Assembly (NCBI RefSeq): GCF_015209965.1
Contig: NZ_MU158692.1
Span: 1 to 64,000 of the forward strand
Reading direction: 5' to 3'
Source: Sphingobacterium pedocola
GTDB taxonomy: Bacteria; Bacteroidota; Bacteroidia; Sphingobacteriales; Sphingobacteriaceae
Length of the DNA stretch: 64,000 nt
This document shows positions 1 through 7,159 of this stretch, piece after piece (within the stretch, counting starts at the first letter, position 1; each line of letters begins with the position of its first letter). Made by a program: the position numbers and the translations under genes. The notes under the pieces were generated by a model, which worked only from the letters and a program-made list of their open reading frames with translations, was not told the origin of the DNA and did no database searches.

Positions 1-291
1 TCTGTGTTTTTTTCCGTTCAGTCTGTCCTCACTGGTTCCTTTTTTTCCGTTTGCTTCTTTGTTGGTGACCACGGTATAGAGCTCGCCATGGGATAGGCAG
101 GTTTCGTCAATGGAAAGATGGCCGCTGATATTCTGTGGGAAGATCAATCCATCCCTTGCATTTTCGCGATGCTCCCAATCCTGGAACCCGCTCAGTTTAT
201 TGCGGTAGTACCTCCTTAATTTACTGGCCGATATCCCATAGAATGAACTGATGGTCTGGATGCTATATGCCTGACTGTCCGCTGATTCCTT
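1..291 (-). CDS. ISAon1-type transposase, catalytic part (partial, second frame)
   Basis: Open from 291 down to the window edge with no ATG of its own. It reads through YSIQTISSFYGI, then SKLRRYYRNKLSGFQDWEHR, then SIDETCLSHGELYTVVTNK, which is the DDE-transposase block carrying the first catalytic Asp (SIDE) and the GELYTVVTNK signature of this family. It is offset +1 (or -2) relative to the upstream frame, with the junction at the run TTTTTTAAAAGG (289-300), so it is either made by ribosomal frameshifting or separated from the first part by a mutation. After GKKGT the translation becomes SEDRLNGKKHR, not the hydrophobic strand I expect, hinting at truncation near base 33. Cut by the window start. 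Confidence 0.6.
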
Positions 292-643
292 TTAAAAAAG
301 CCGCGAAATCCTGTGTGATACGTGTTCCTTTTGCTACTAACTCCCAATTTCTGTAAACGACTTTGTCGCTATCCTGATTGAGCCATCTGCGGCGCTTGAC
401 ATGAAGATAGACCTGCATGCCACGGATCGGAAAATCTTGAAGAGTAATAGGTTCGAAAAATCCCTTGGAAACCAATTTTTGTCCCTGATATTCTTCAGGT
501 GTGCTGTTAAGTTCTTCCAAAAAGATATCCAGTCTTTTTTCTTCTTTGGAATAGTGGGTCATCTCAAAATAATCGGAAACTCCTTCGGGAATAATTAAGG
601 GCATTAAAGCGTTAAACGAATCGTGCATCTGTATAAATATCAA
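263..643 (-). CDS. ISAon1-type transposase N-terminal region protein
   Basis: A 126-residue protein with the look of the N-terminal region of ISAon1-type transposases: an acidic helical start, the stretch FPIRGMQVYLHVKRRRWLN at about 69-87 and a C-terminal VAKGTRITQDFAAFLK. In this family the piece supplies DNA-end binding and is followed by the DDE catalytic part in another frame. It ends in TAG at 263-265, while the catalytic frame overlaps it from 291. Whether the two are joined by frameshifting cannot be decided from the sequence alone. The ATG at 643 is used because it is the first in frame. Confidence 0.6.
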   Translation of the reverse strand: MIFIQMHDSFNALMPLIIPEGVSDYFEMTHYSKEEKRLDIFLEELNSTPEEYQGQKLVSKGFFEPITLQDFPIRGMQVYLHVKRRRWLNQDSDKVVYRNWELVAKGTRITQDFAAFLKGISGQSGI

Positions 644-724
644 AGCACAAATATCTAATTATTTTTTATCCCCTCCACAACTTTTGTACATGATCCCTGT
701 TTTATAGAAAAAAGCTTTATAAAC

Positions 725-754
725 AAAAAGAGTTCCCTTGCGGAAACTCTTTTT
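725..754 (-). terminator. intrinsic terminator of the tRNA-Val operon
   Basis: A nearly perfect hairpin: the arms AAAAAGAGTT and AACTCTTTTT enclose a short G/C-rich centre. Reading on the minus strand the stem ends in a T run. It lies 5 bases past the last tRNA, and because both arms carry A/T runs it could work in both directions, also ending transcription entering from the insertion sequence side. Confidence 0.7.
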
Positions 755-759
755 GCACG

Positions 760-834
760 TGGGGATTACTGGGTTCGAACCAGTGACCCCTACCTTGTCG
801 AGGTAGTGCTCTAAACCAGCTGAGCTAAACCCCC
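760..834 (-). tRNA. tRNA-Val (anticodon GAC)
   Basis: A full 75-base cloverleaf without encoded CCA. The acceptor stem is GGGGGTT paired with AATCCCC, followed by TA, a D arm GCTC..GAGC and a T arm with GGTTCGAACC. The anticodon stem CTACC/GGTAG holds the loop TCGACAA, so the anticodon is GAC (Val). Position 32-33 reads U-C instead of the usual C-U seen in its two neighbours, so the almost universal U33 is C here. It is the last gene of a three-tRNA operon. Confidence 0.9.
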
Positions 835-961
835 GTTTTATAAAAACCCAAATGGCTCCTTTTCTCTTAACAGTAACCGTTACAAAAATACGGTAAAGGT
901 TCTTGATGGCCATGAGCAACAAACACTTTCAGAAAAAAAGCACCCCGTTGGATGCTTTGTG

Positions 962-1036
962 TGGGAGATACTGGGTTCGAACCAGTGACCCCCTGCTTGT
1001 AAGGCAGGTGCTCTGAACCAGCTGAGCTAATCTCCC
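962..1036 (-). tRNA. tRNA-Val (anticodon TAC), copy 1
   Basis: A full 75-base cloverleaf: acceptor GGGAGAT paired with ATCTCCC, D arm GCTC..GAGC, anticodon stem CCTGC/GCAGG with loop CTTACAA giving anticodon TAC, and T arm GGTTCGAACC. From the D arm to the T arm it is identical to the next copy at 1049-1123; only the acceptor stem differs. No CCA is encoded. Confidence 0.95.
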
Positions 1037-1048
1037 GAGTGCTGTTTG

Positions 1049-1123
1049 TGGAGAATACTGGGTTCGAACCAGTGACCCCCTGCTTGTAAGGCAGGTGCTC
1101 TGAACCAGCTGAGCTAATTCTCC
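1049..1123 (-). tRNA. tRNA-Val (anticodon TAC), copy 2
   Basis: First gene of the tRNA operon, 75 bases, acceptor GGAGAAT paired with ATTCTCC, anticodon loop CTTACAA (TAC). Its body matches the copy at 962-1036 exactly, which points to tandem duplication with compensating changes in the acceptor stem. The promoter lies directly upstream. Confidence 0.95.
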
Positions 1124-1141
1124 TTTCGCTAATTGCGTGTG

Positions 1142-1171
1142 CAAATATAGGTCTTAATTTTTAGTTTCAAA
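1142..1171 (-). promoter_or_regulatory. Bacteroidota-type promoter of the tRNA-Val operon
   Basis: Minus strand: TTTG at 1171-1168, an 18-base spacer, then TATATTTG at 1149-1142. This fits the known Bacteroidota consensus TTG-N17-23-TAnnTTTG exactly. The expected start of transcription, about 7 bases on, falls roughly 10 bases before the first tRNA. Confidence 0.75.
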
Positions 1172-1233
1172 ATATTTTACCAACATTTTTTAACAGTTAT
1201 CACACAATCAACTAAAATACAATTACATAAACT

Positions 1234-3216
1234 TTAGTCATAAAACTTCCACGAAACACCGAAACGCAAGTTAGCCGGATTCATGGGATATCGCCGTACA
1301 GAATAATACCCTTTGGGATAGATATGTTGGTTGACAAAGTTATAACTGATAAACAAATTCACCCGCTTAATATTTGCCGTAGCCCAAACATCCACAATAG
1401 GATACGTGGAAAACTCCAGCCCTACATTATCATTATAAAACTGGCCGGCATTGATTGCATAAGACGGTGTTGTAAAAGGGGTATTAAACTTCCCATCCAA
1501 CCCTATTCTGAAATCCAGCACTTTATACGCTACATCACCGTAATAAAAGCTATGCCAGGTGTATAGTTCGGGTGTCGCGAGTATATCCATGGCATCCGAT
1601 TTCTGATACACTACCAGGTTTTTCAGGCCGAAATTACCAAATCTAAAGTTCTGCCCTACACTTAATTTCAGCAGGTTAAGATTACTGAACTGCGCAGGTT
1701 CAATCAACTTCTCCAATCGCTCATTATTACTGGGATTATCCACCTCCCTAAAGTAGAGGTAATTACTGATTAAAAAATATTCCGCTTTCCCGGAGAATCC
1801 GATTTTATCGTTTTGGTACTTGAACGAGAGATTCTGTGTCTTTTCCTTATCGAGGCTACTCGACCAGGTATGGTAGGTGTAGTTCATCCGGGAAAATGCC
1901 ATTTCAGGTGATTTATTTTGCGAATACGCACCAATGGAAACCCGGCCTATTTTATCGCCCACAAACACGTCGGCGTTGGCTTCATATAGAAAATCGCCTA
2001 CATTTCTTCCAAGTACGATTTGATTGACCGCCAATTTCAAATTTACCTTGTTGCTGAATTGGTAGCTTACATCTCCTTTAACGGCGCTATTTTGAAAGAA
2101 TTCGCTCGACAGGCTATCTTCGTACCAGATCAAGTCATTTTGAAAACCAAGATTTAATTTGGCTTCATTTTTTAACAACGATTTGTTTCTTAAATAAAAG
2201 GAATAGGTGAACTCATTGGATATCGTTGTAATATTGGTTGTATCGTGCGTCATACTCGAATTTCCAAAGGGAAAAGCGCCAAACAGATCTTCTTCATTTT
2301 TAAAGAAAATATACTTTCGCTGCCGAATGGACGAATTGTGTGCAAACGCGTTGGTCGGATGGATTTCCATTTCAGGCAAACCTGCATTTAGCGTATCCAA
2401 CCTACCGATATAGAACGACTGACGTAGAAAAAGTCCGTTATCCAACCATTTATTATAGGGTCTATTGGCCTGCTGTCCTTTTAAGCGAGTCGTTACGCCG
2501 TACAAAGAGGTCACGTTATTATCTCTGAAAATACTGTCGTTGGTAACTGAACCGTTCTCCGTGGCATCGATCTTATTAAAAGCCGCATTTACCAACATAT
2601 TATACCGCCGACTGGGGGATTCGTACCACGAAAAAACGGATCCTTTACGATCTGCATAGGCTTGGTTAAAATAATACCCATCCGTGTTCGTTGCTTCGTA
2701 TTGTGCTCCAATGTTCCAATGTGGGTTAATATTCTGTGCAATTTTTGCTTTAAATACCTGATCGTCGAAAAAGAATCCAACGGCATAGAGTTCTGAATAC
2801 CGCGCCCTGGCTCTATAATAGATAACCGAATCGGACGTCAACAAATATCTTTCGAGTGAATGGAAACCGGGTTGAAATCCGATGGATTTATTGGGGTTAA
2901 AAAGTAAATCTCTCGTTGCTAATCCATAAGACCCCAAATGTATACTTGGGTTCCAGGGATGATTCTGCGGGTTGTAATATTGAAAATTGTAATGTGTGGT
3001 ATCGATCTGCTTGGTATGCGATGCATTCTTTAACATATTCAGTGTTGCATACCGAACGTATTTTGCATTAAAGATAACCGAATCCTTCTTATTATCCTCC
3101 AGCGCACGTGCCGAATCCAACGCACTGCTAAACTCCTCCTCTTCCTGCGCATAACCTCGTGAAGTTACGCCCGCCAACATGACGACACTAAAAAGAATGC
3201 GTATCAAATACTTCAT
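1234..3216 (-). CDS. putative outer-membrane porin (Porin_10 type)
   Basis: A 660-residue protein with a signal peptide (MKYLIRILFSVVMLAGVTS, cleavage near YAQ-EEE) followed by a region rich in alternating aromatic and polar residues and ending in an aromatic-rich strand (RFGVSWKFYD), as expected of a large beta-barrel. The opening (FNAKYVRYATLNML, HYNFQYYNPQNHP, WNPSIHLGSYGLATRDLLF) matches what I know of the Bacteroidota family usually named putative porin. It lies 41 bases behind punA on the same strand, so the two may share a transcript. Barrel and location are firm; the transported substrate is unknown, although a role in nucleoside or general solute entry beside punA is possible. Confidence 0.75.
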   Translation of the reverse strand: MKYLIRILFSVVMLAGVTSRGYAQEEEEFSSALDSARALEDNKKDSVIFNAKYVRYATLNMLKNASHTKQIDTTHYNFQYYNPQNHPWNPSIHLGSYGLATRDLLFNPNKSIGFQPGFHSLERYLLTSDSVIYYRARARYSELYAVGFFFDDQVFKAKIAQNINPHWNIGAQYEATNTDGYYFNQAYADRKGSVFSWYESPSRRYNMLVNAAFNKIDATENGSVTNDSIFRDNNVTSLYGVTTRLKGQQANRPYNKWLDNGLFLRQSFYIGRLDTLNAGLPEMEIHPTNAFAHNSSIRQRKYIFFKNEEDLFGAFPFGNSSMTHDTTNITTISNEFTYSFYLRNKSLLKNEAKLNLGFQNDLIWYEDSLSSEFFQNSAVKGDVSYQFSNKVNLKLAVNQIVLGRNVGDFLYEANADVFVGDKIGRVSIGAYSQNKSPEMAFSRMNYTYHTWSSSLDKEKTQNLSFKYQNDKIGFSGKAEYFLISNYLYFREVDNPSNNERLEKLIEPAQFSNLNLLKLSVGQNFRFGNFGLKNLVVYQKSDAMDILATPELYTWHSFYYGDVAYKVLDFRIGLDGKFNTPFTTPSYAINAGQFYNDNVGLEFSTYPIVDVWATANIKRVNLFISYNFVNQHIYPKGYYSVRRYPMNPANLRFGVSWKFYD

Positions 3217-3257
3217 GTAATCTATTTATTATCCAGCAAACTTAGATAACTTGCCGT

Positions 3258-4073
3258 TTATATGCAAGCGATTAACTCCTTTAATATAGCAGTGAGCTTT
3301 GGCTCGGCCTCGGCGGCCACTGCAACAATTTCGGCCAATGATACGGGCTTTAAATCCGTATGGTACCCCTCATCGGTAACGACGGATATGGCGAAAACGG
3401 GAAGTCCCATATGATTCGCTACAATTACTTCGGGCACCGTACTCATGCCCACGATATCTCCACCGATAATACGCATGTATCGGTATTCTGCTCTCGTTTC
3501 CAGATTAGGTCCGGGTGTAGCAACATAAACGACTTTATGTGCGGTGATGTTCAACTTTTTGGCGATTTCTAAGCCCCGCTGCAACATGTCTCTGTCGTAC
3601 GGCTCACTCATATCGGGAAACCGGGGGCCAAAATCATCGTCGTTGGATCCGCGGAGTGGATTATCGGGTAAAAGATTAATATGATCGTCAATAATCCCGA
3701 TATGTCCTTTCTGAATGGCTGGGTTTAAGGATCCTGACGCATTCGACACAAATAGCTTTTGCACACCTAGGGCCTTCATGATCCGTACGGGAAAGGTGAT
3801 TTCTTGCATATCGTATCCTTCATAATAATGAAGACGGCCTTGCATAGCCACCACATTTCGGCCGTTTAACGTACCAAAAATAAGCCTGCCGGAATGAAAT
3901 TCGACCGTGGAAATTGGGAAGTTGGGGATATTCGCATACATGAGTTGATGCGCTACTTTAATTTCATCGACCAGCTTACCTAGACCGGTACCCAATATAA
4001 TCCCAAATTCGGGTGTAAAGTCGCCTATTTTACGGCGAATAGAAGTTATTGTTTCGTTTATTAGATGATACAT
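3258..4073 (-). CDS. punA: purine-nucleoside phosphorylase, family I trimeric type
   Basis: Cytoplasmic enzyme that splits purine nucleosides with phosphate into base and (deoxy)ribose-1-phosphate for purine salvage. Counting from the start chosen here (271 residues): GTGLG at 28-32 and HSGRL at 60-64 (phosphate binding), GRLHYYEGY at 79-87, NASGSLN at 111-117, TPGPNLETRAEYR in the middle, and GMSTVPEV before the C-terminal VTDEGYHT. These are the standard blocks of the trimeric PNP/MTAP family and the length is normal. A longer in-frame start at 4097 is rejected because it sits inside the -7 promoter element (4095-4102). The porin gene follows after 41 bases. Confidence 0.92.
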   Translation of the reverse strand: MYHLINETITSIRRKIGDFTPEFGIILGTGLGKLVDEIKVAHQLMYANIPNFPISTVEFHSGRLIFGTLNGRNVVAMQGRLHYYEGYDMQEITFPVRIMKALGVQKLFVSNASGSLNPAIQKGHIGIIDDHINLLPDNPLRGSNDDDFGPRFPDMSEPYDRDMLQRGLEIAKKLNITAHKVVYVATPGPNLETRAEYRYMRIIGGDIVGMSTVPEVIVANHMGLPVFAISVVTDEGYHTDLKPVSLAEIVAVAAEAEPKLTAILKELIACI

Positions 4074-4094
4074 GCGTGCAAAAAAACTTAGAAT

Positions 4095-4125
4095 CAAACT
4101 TAGAGAAAGTTGCTTACGTATACAA
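4095..4125 (-). promoter_or_regulatory. promoter of punA-porin
   Basis: Minus strand: TTG at 4125-4123, a 20-base spacer and TAAGTTTG at 4102-4095, a perfect match to TAnnTTTG. Transcription would start near 4088, leaving a leader of about 15 bases before the ATG at 4073, and this decides the punA start. Confidence 0.6.
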
Positions 4126-4199
4126 CTATAATTCGGGAAATAAAAAGCGGCTTATTCATCAATGTATGTCTTTAACCTACTTTTATTCTTAAGGGAAAT

Positions 4200-4735
4200 A
4201 AGTGAAGGGGGAAATGAAGGTTTATTTTAAACAGTTGAAATTTCCCATTTCACCACCTCTCCGTCGCTGCCACGACAGGGCCTTCATTTTTTTTCTTGAC
4301 AAAAAAAACGAAGCAAAAAAAGTCAAGGCTGATACCGTATTTGTCGTTTCGGCTACGCGATGATGCAACGCGCAGCTCTTAGGCCTCCAACGCATAGCCC
4401 ATCCCAAAGGCTGAGACCTGCTTGGTGAAGTGCTAGGTACACGTTACTGCAACACATCATCTGCTGCCTACTCGTCCAAATCCGCTAAGGCCGTTTTCTT
4501 TTCATCTCAGCTGAACTGTAATAGTATCGTTTACCACAGCACTTCCTTACATACCCGACAAATGTCGCCTTAGCGGGTCGACAATAGCAGGCATGGTGAA
4601 CCGTGGTGTCGAGCCGGTACAGCGACGATTTTTTTCTTCTTTTTATAAAAAAAGAAGTCGCCCCTGCGCCGGCGACAGAGGCGCATAAAAATTGACTAAG
4701 AAAAACCTTCCTTTGTTTTACTTAATGGTATTATG
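4200..4735. repeat. gene-free stretch with nested inverted repeats, possible repetitive extragenic element
   Basis: No convincing gene. The left part holds overlapping inverted repeats (TTC and eight T with eight A, C and GAA at about 4285-4312; CTTGAC with GTCAAG at about 4297-4326). The right part holds CTTCTTTTT/AAAAAAAGAAG at 4636-4657 flanked by GCGAC and GTCGC, and then a G/C-rich stretch. Base composition differs sharply from the flanking genes: long homopolymer A/T runs beside GC-rich blocks. The short minus-strand frame at 4222-4407 has an unnatural composition and is judged non-coding. From memory, similar segments recur between genes in Sphingobacteriaceae genomes, but I cannot confirm that here. 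Confidence 0.4.
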
Positions 4736-4756
4736 AGGAGAAACTTAACGTTTCTC

Positions 4757-6250
4757 CTACCGAAGAGAAGCTTGTTTTTCTTGCGACATGCGCCCCGGAG
4801 ACGTTACCAATAACAACAAGCATGTTATCAAGCCATTGTACACGATCAATTCGAAACCGATACGGTATGTGGTATAAGGCACGACGTAATAGGTGTTCAA
4901 TAAAAACAACACAACAGGAGAAAGCACACAAAAATAAGGCACCAGTTTATCATTTACCTGCAACTTGGTTAAAATACCAAAAGCAAACAACCCAAGCAGC
5001 GGACCATAGGTATAACTAGCGGCTGTAAATATTGCCGTAACCACCGAATCGTTGTTTATTAACCGGAACACCAATATCACGAGCAACATGATTACGGAGA
5101 AGACCAGGTGTACTATATTTCTAGAACGCACCAATGCCGGAGCATTGGGGTCTGCTTTTTTATTGAAATTGAGAAAATCTATACAGAATGAGGTTGTGAG
5201 GGCCGTAAGTGCCGAATCTGTTGTTGCAAAAGTGGCTGCTGTTAGCCCCATCATGAATACAATGCCGGCCACTACAGTCAAGTTATTCAATGCAATCTCG
5301 GGATACAGGTAATCCGGTGTGCGCAATGCACTGATATCAATGCCTTTCTCGCCCACATAAATGTACAGCAATGCGCCTACTGCTAAGAAAAATAGATTAA
5401 TGACGACGAAAATACTGGTGAAGGTCAACATGTTCTTTTGTGCTTCACCGATTGTTTTCATGCTTAAATTTTTCTGCATCAAATCCTGATCCAACCCTGT
5501 CATCGCGATGGTAACAAAGGCTCCACCGATCATATGTTTCCAAAAGTGGTTTTTATCGCCCAACAGGTTCTCCCAAATAAAAATCTGTGAGTAGGTACTA
5601 TCTTTTACTTTTTCAAACGCTTCAAATACCGAAACCCCTAAGCCATCTGCCATGAAAAAGATCGAAAGCACCACAGCGAGCAACAGGCAGAACGTCTGCA
5701 GCATGTCGGTAATGATGATGGTCTTTAATCCGCCCTTATTTGTATAAAGCCATATCAACAAAAGGCAAACAGCGACTGTTACCGCGAAAGGAACATTCCA
5801 TGCATCAAAAATGAATTTTTGCAGGATGATCGCGACAAGGTATAAGCGAAATGCGGACCCGATGGTACGAGATACCAAAAAGATCATTGCTCCTGTTTTA
5901 TAACTCCTGTGCCCAAGTCTTTCCTCTAAGTAGGTGTAAATAGACGTCAGATTCATGCGGTAATACAGGGGTAGCAAAACGTATGCTATCACTAGAAAAC
6001 CCAGCGCATTTCCCAAGACGAACTGAAAATAGCTAAAATTGGAGAGACCCACTGCTCCCGGTACGGAGATAAAGGTTACTCCCGATAGTGCTGTCCCTAT
6101 CATCCCGAAGGCGACCATGTACCATTTGGAATTCTTATTTGCGACGAAAAAAGTGGAGTTGTCGGATGATTTTTTAGCTGTAAAATGAGATACGCTTAAC
6201 AGCACAGCAAAGTAAACAACCAAGAAAGCGAGAAGAGTTAGAGGAGACAT
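4757..6250 (-). CDS. sodium:solute symporter (SSS family), probable MurNAc/amino-sugar importer
   Basis: A 497-residue polytopic inner-membrane protein with about 13 hydrophobic segments and the sodium:solute symporter pattern: an N-terminal helix (SPLTLLAFLVVYFAVLL), the segment GMIGTALSGVTFISVPGAVG, the GGLKTIIITDMLQTFCLL block typical of SSS transporters, and ATFATTDSALTALTTSFC late in the core. It starts 3 bases after the murQ stop, so the two are almost surely co-translated. By that coupling it probably brings N-acetylmuramic acid or a related amino sugar into the cytoplasm with Na+; the family itself does not fix the substrate. A 9-bp hairpin (4736-4758) overlaps its stop codon. Confidence 0.85.
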   Translation of the reverse strand: MSPLTLLAFLVVYFAVLLSVSHFTAKKSSDNSTFFVANKNSKWYMVAFGMIGTALSGVTFISVPGAVGLSNFSYFQFVLGNALGFLVIAYVLLPLYYRMNLTSIYTYLEERLGHRSYKTGAMIFLVSRTIGSAFRLYLVAIILQKFIFDAWNVPFAVTVAVCLLLIWLYTNKGGLKTIIITDMLQTFCLLLAVVLSIFFMADGLGVSVFEAFEKVKDSTYSQIFIWENLLGDKNHFWKHMIGGAFVTIAMTGLDQDLMQKNLSMKTIGEAQKNMLTFTSIFVVINLFFLAVGALLYIYVGEKGIDISALRTPDYLYPEIALNNLTVVAGIVFMMGLTAATFATTDSALTALTTSFCIDFLNFNKKADPNAPALVRSRNIVHLVFSVIMLLVILVFRLINNDSVVTAIFTAASYTYGPLLGLFAFGILTKLQVNDKLVPYFCVLSPVVLFLLNTYYVVPYTTYRIGFELIVYNGLITCLLLLVTSPGRMSQEKQASLR

Positions 6251-6253
6251 ATG

Positions 6254-7072
6254 CTAGTGTTTAGTAAGGTGTTGGTGATTTTCTATGGCCTTGCGTACAT
6301 TTCCGAATTCCTCGATCAAGGCTGTGGCAGTCTCCTCATCCACTCCCGTTTCGGCCATTACCATCCGCACACCACGACCTACCAGTTTATGATTAGAAAG
6401 CTGCATATCTACCATTTTATTACCTTTTACACGGCCCAATTGGATCATTACGGAGGTACTGATCATGTTTAAAACCAATTTTTGTGCTGTACCGGCTTTC
6501 ATTCGGGTAGATCCCGTTACGAATTCAGGCCCTACAATCACTTCTACCGGAAATTGCGCCTCTTTGGCGATAGGTGAATTGCCGTTACAAACGATACAAC
6601 CCGTTACCACGCCACTTTCATTTGCTTTCCGGAGTCCACCTATTACGTACGGAGTCGTACCCGACGCTGCAATACCGATCACGACATCATCTGAATTAAT
6701 GGCAAACTCCTCCAGATCTTTCCACGCCTGCTCCATATCATCTTCCGCAAATTCGACCGCTTTACGAATCGCAATATCTCCACCTGCTATCAGTCCGACC
6801 ACCCAATCAAAGGGTACGCCATAGGTCGGAGGACATTCCGATGCATCCAATATTCCCAATCGTCCGCTAGTACCCGCGCCGATATAGAACAGCCTTCCGC
6901 CAGATTGCATTTTTTCAACCGCGATTTTCACCAAAGGCTCTATCTGAGGAATCGACTTTTCAACCGCCAACGGAACCGTAGTATCCTCCTTATTTATATT
7001 CGTCAATAACTCAAGAACAGACATCTTGTCCAGATCTTGGTAATTCGAATCTTTCTCTGTCGTATTTATCAT
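6254..7072 (-). CDS. murQ: N-acetylmuramic acid 6-phosphate etherase
   Basis: Cytoplasmic SIS-fold lyase that cleaves the lactyl ether of MurNAc-6-phosphate to GlcNAc-6-phosphate and D-lactate, the committed step of MurNAc catabolism and peptidoglycan recycling. From the chosen start (272 residues) the sugar-phosphate block YIGAGTSGRLGILDASECPPT covers 63-83, with E79 and E110 spaced 31 residues apart exactly like catalytic E83 and E114 of E. coli MurQ; IAASGTTPYV at 134-143 and GPEFVTGSTRMKAGTAQK at 181-198 complete the family signature. The ATG at 7072 is preferred over 7138, which adds an atypical 22-residue tail. It lies 87 bases after the GH9 gene and 3 before the symporter. In the gap the motif TTTTGCAT occurs twice. 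Confidence 0.95.
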   Translation of the reverse strand: MINTTEKDSNYQDLDKMSVLELLTNINKEDTTVPLAVEKSIPQIEPLVKIAVEKMQSGGRLFYIGAGTSGRLGILDASECPPTYGVPFDWVVGLIAGGDIAIRKAVEFAEDDMEQAWKDLEEFAINSDDVVIGIAASGTTPYVIGGLRKANESGVVTGCIVCNGNSPIAKEAQFPVEVIVGPEFVTGSTRMKAGTAQKLVLNMISTSVMIQLGRVKGNKMVDMQLSNHKLVGRGVRMVMAETGVDEETATALIEEFGNVRKAIENHQHLTKH

Positions 7073-7159
7073 GTTATTAGAGATTCTGATTACTGTAGTA
7101 GTAATATTTCGTAAATATGCAAAATAATTATAAAACATGCAAAAACACGCACAACTATT

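Larger units (their letters stand above)
1..690 (-). mobile_element. ISAon1-type insertion sequence, partial
   Basis: Two overlapping minus-strand reading frames form the 5' half of a Bacteroidota insertion sequence of the ISAon1 type: an N-terminal-region protein (263-643) followed by the start of the DDE transposase (1-291). The outer boundary is not fixed; the tRNA terminator at 725-754 sets a limit, and I could not find the terminal inverted repeat because the other end is outside the window. The element lies just downstream of a tRNA operon, a common insertion position. The last codons before the window edge (bases 1-33) no longer look like this transposase, so the copy may be truncated or rearranged. 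Confidence 0.6.

Noticed and set aside
929..1144. 71-residue minus-strand frame with an internal repeat of about 29 residues
   Set aside because: It is a translation through two tandem tRNA-Val genes; the repeat is the duplicated tRNA body, not a protein or CRISPR repeat.
4074..4097. Longer punA start at 4097
   Set aside because: The extra codons overlap the promoter's -7 element at 4095-4102 and add eight residues not found in the family.
4222..4407. 61-residue minus-strand frame
   Set aside because: Composition is driven by homopolymer and palindromic DNA, with no start signal and no domain; judged part of the gene-free repeat block.
4736..4758. 9-bp hairpin over the stop of the symporter gene as a terminator
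   Set aside because: The stem is perfect, but no T run follows in the direction of transcription; kept only as a comment in the symporter entry.
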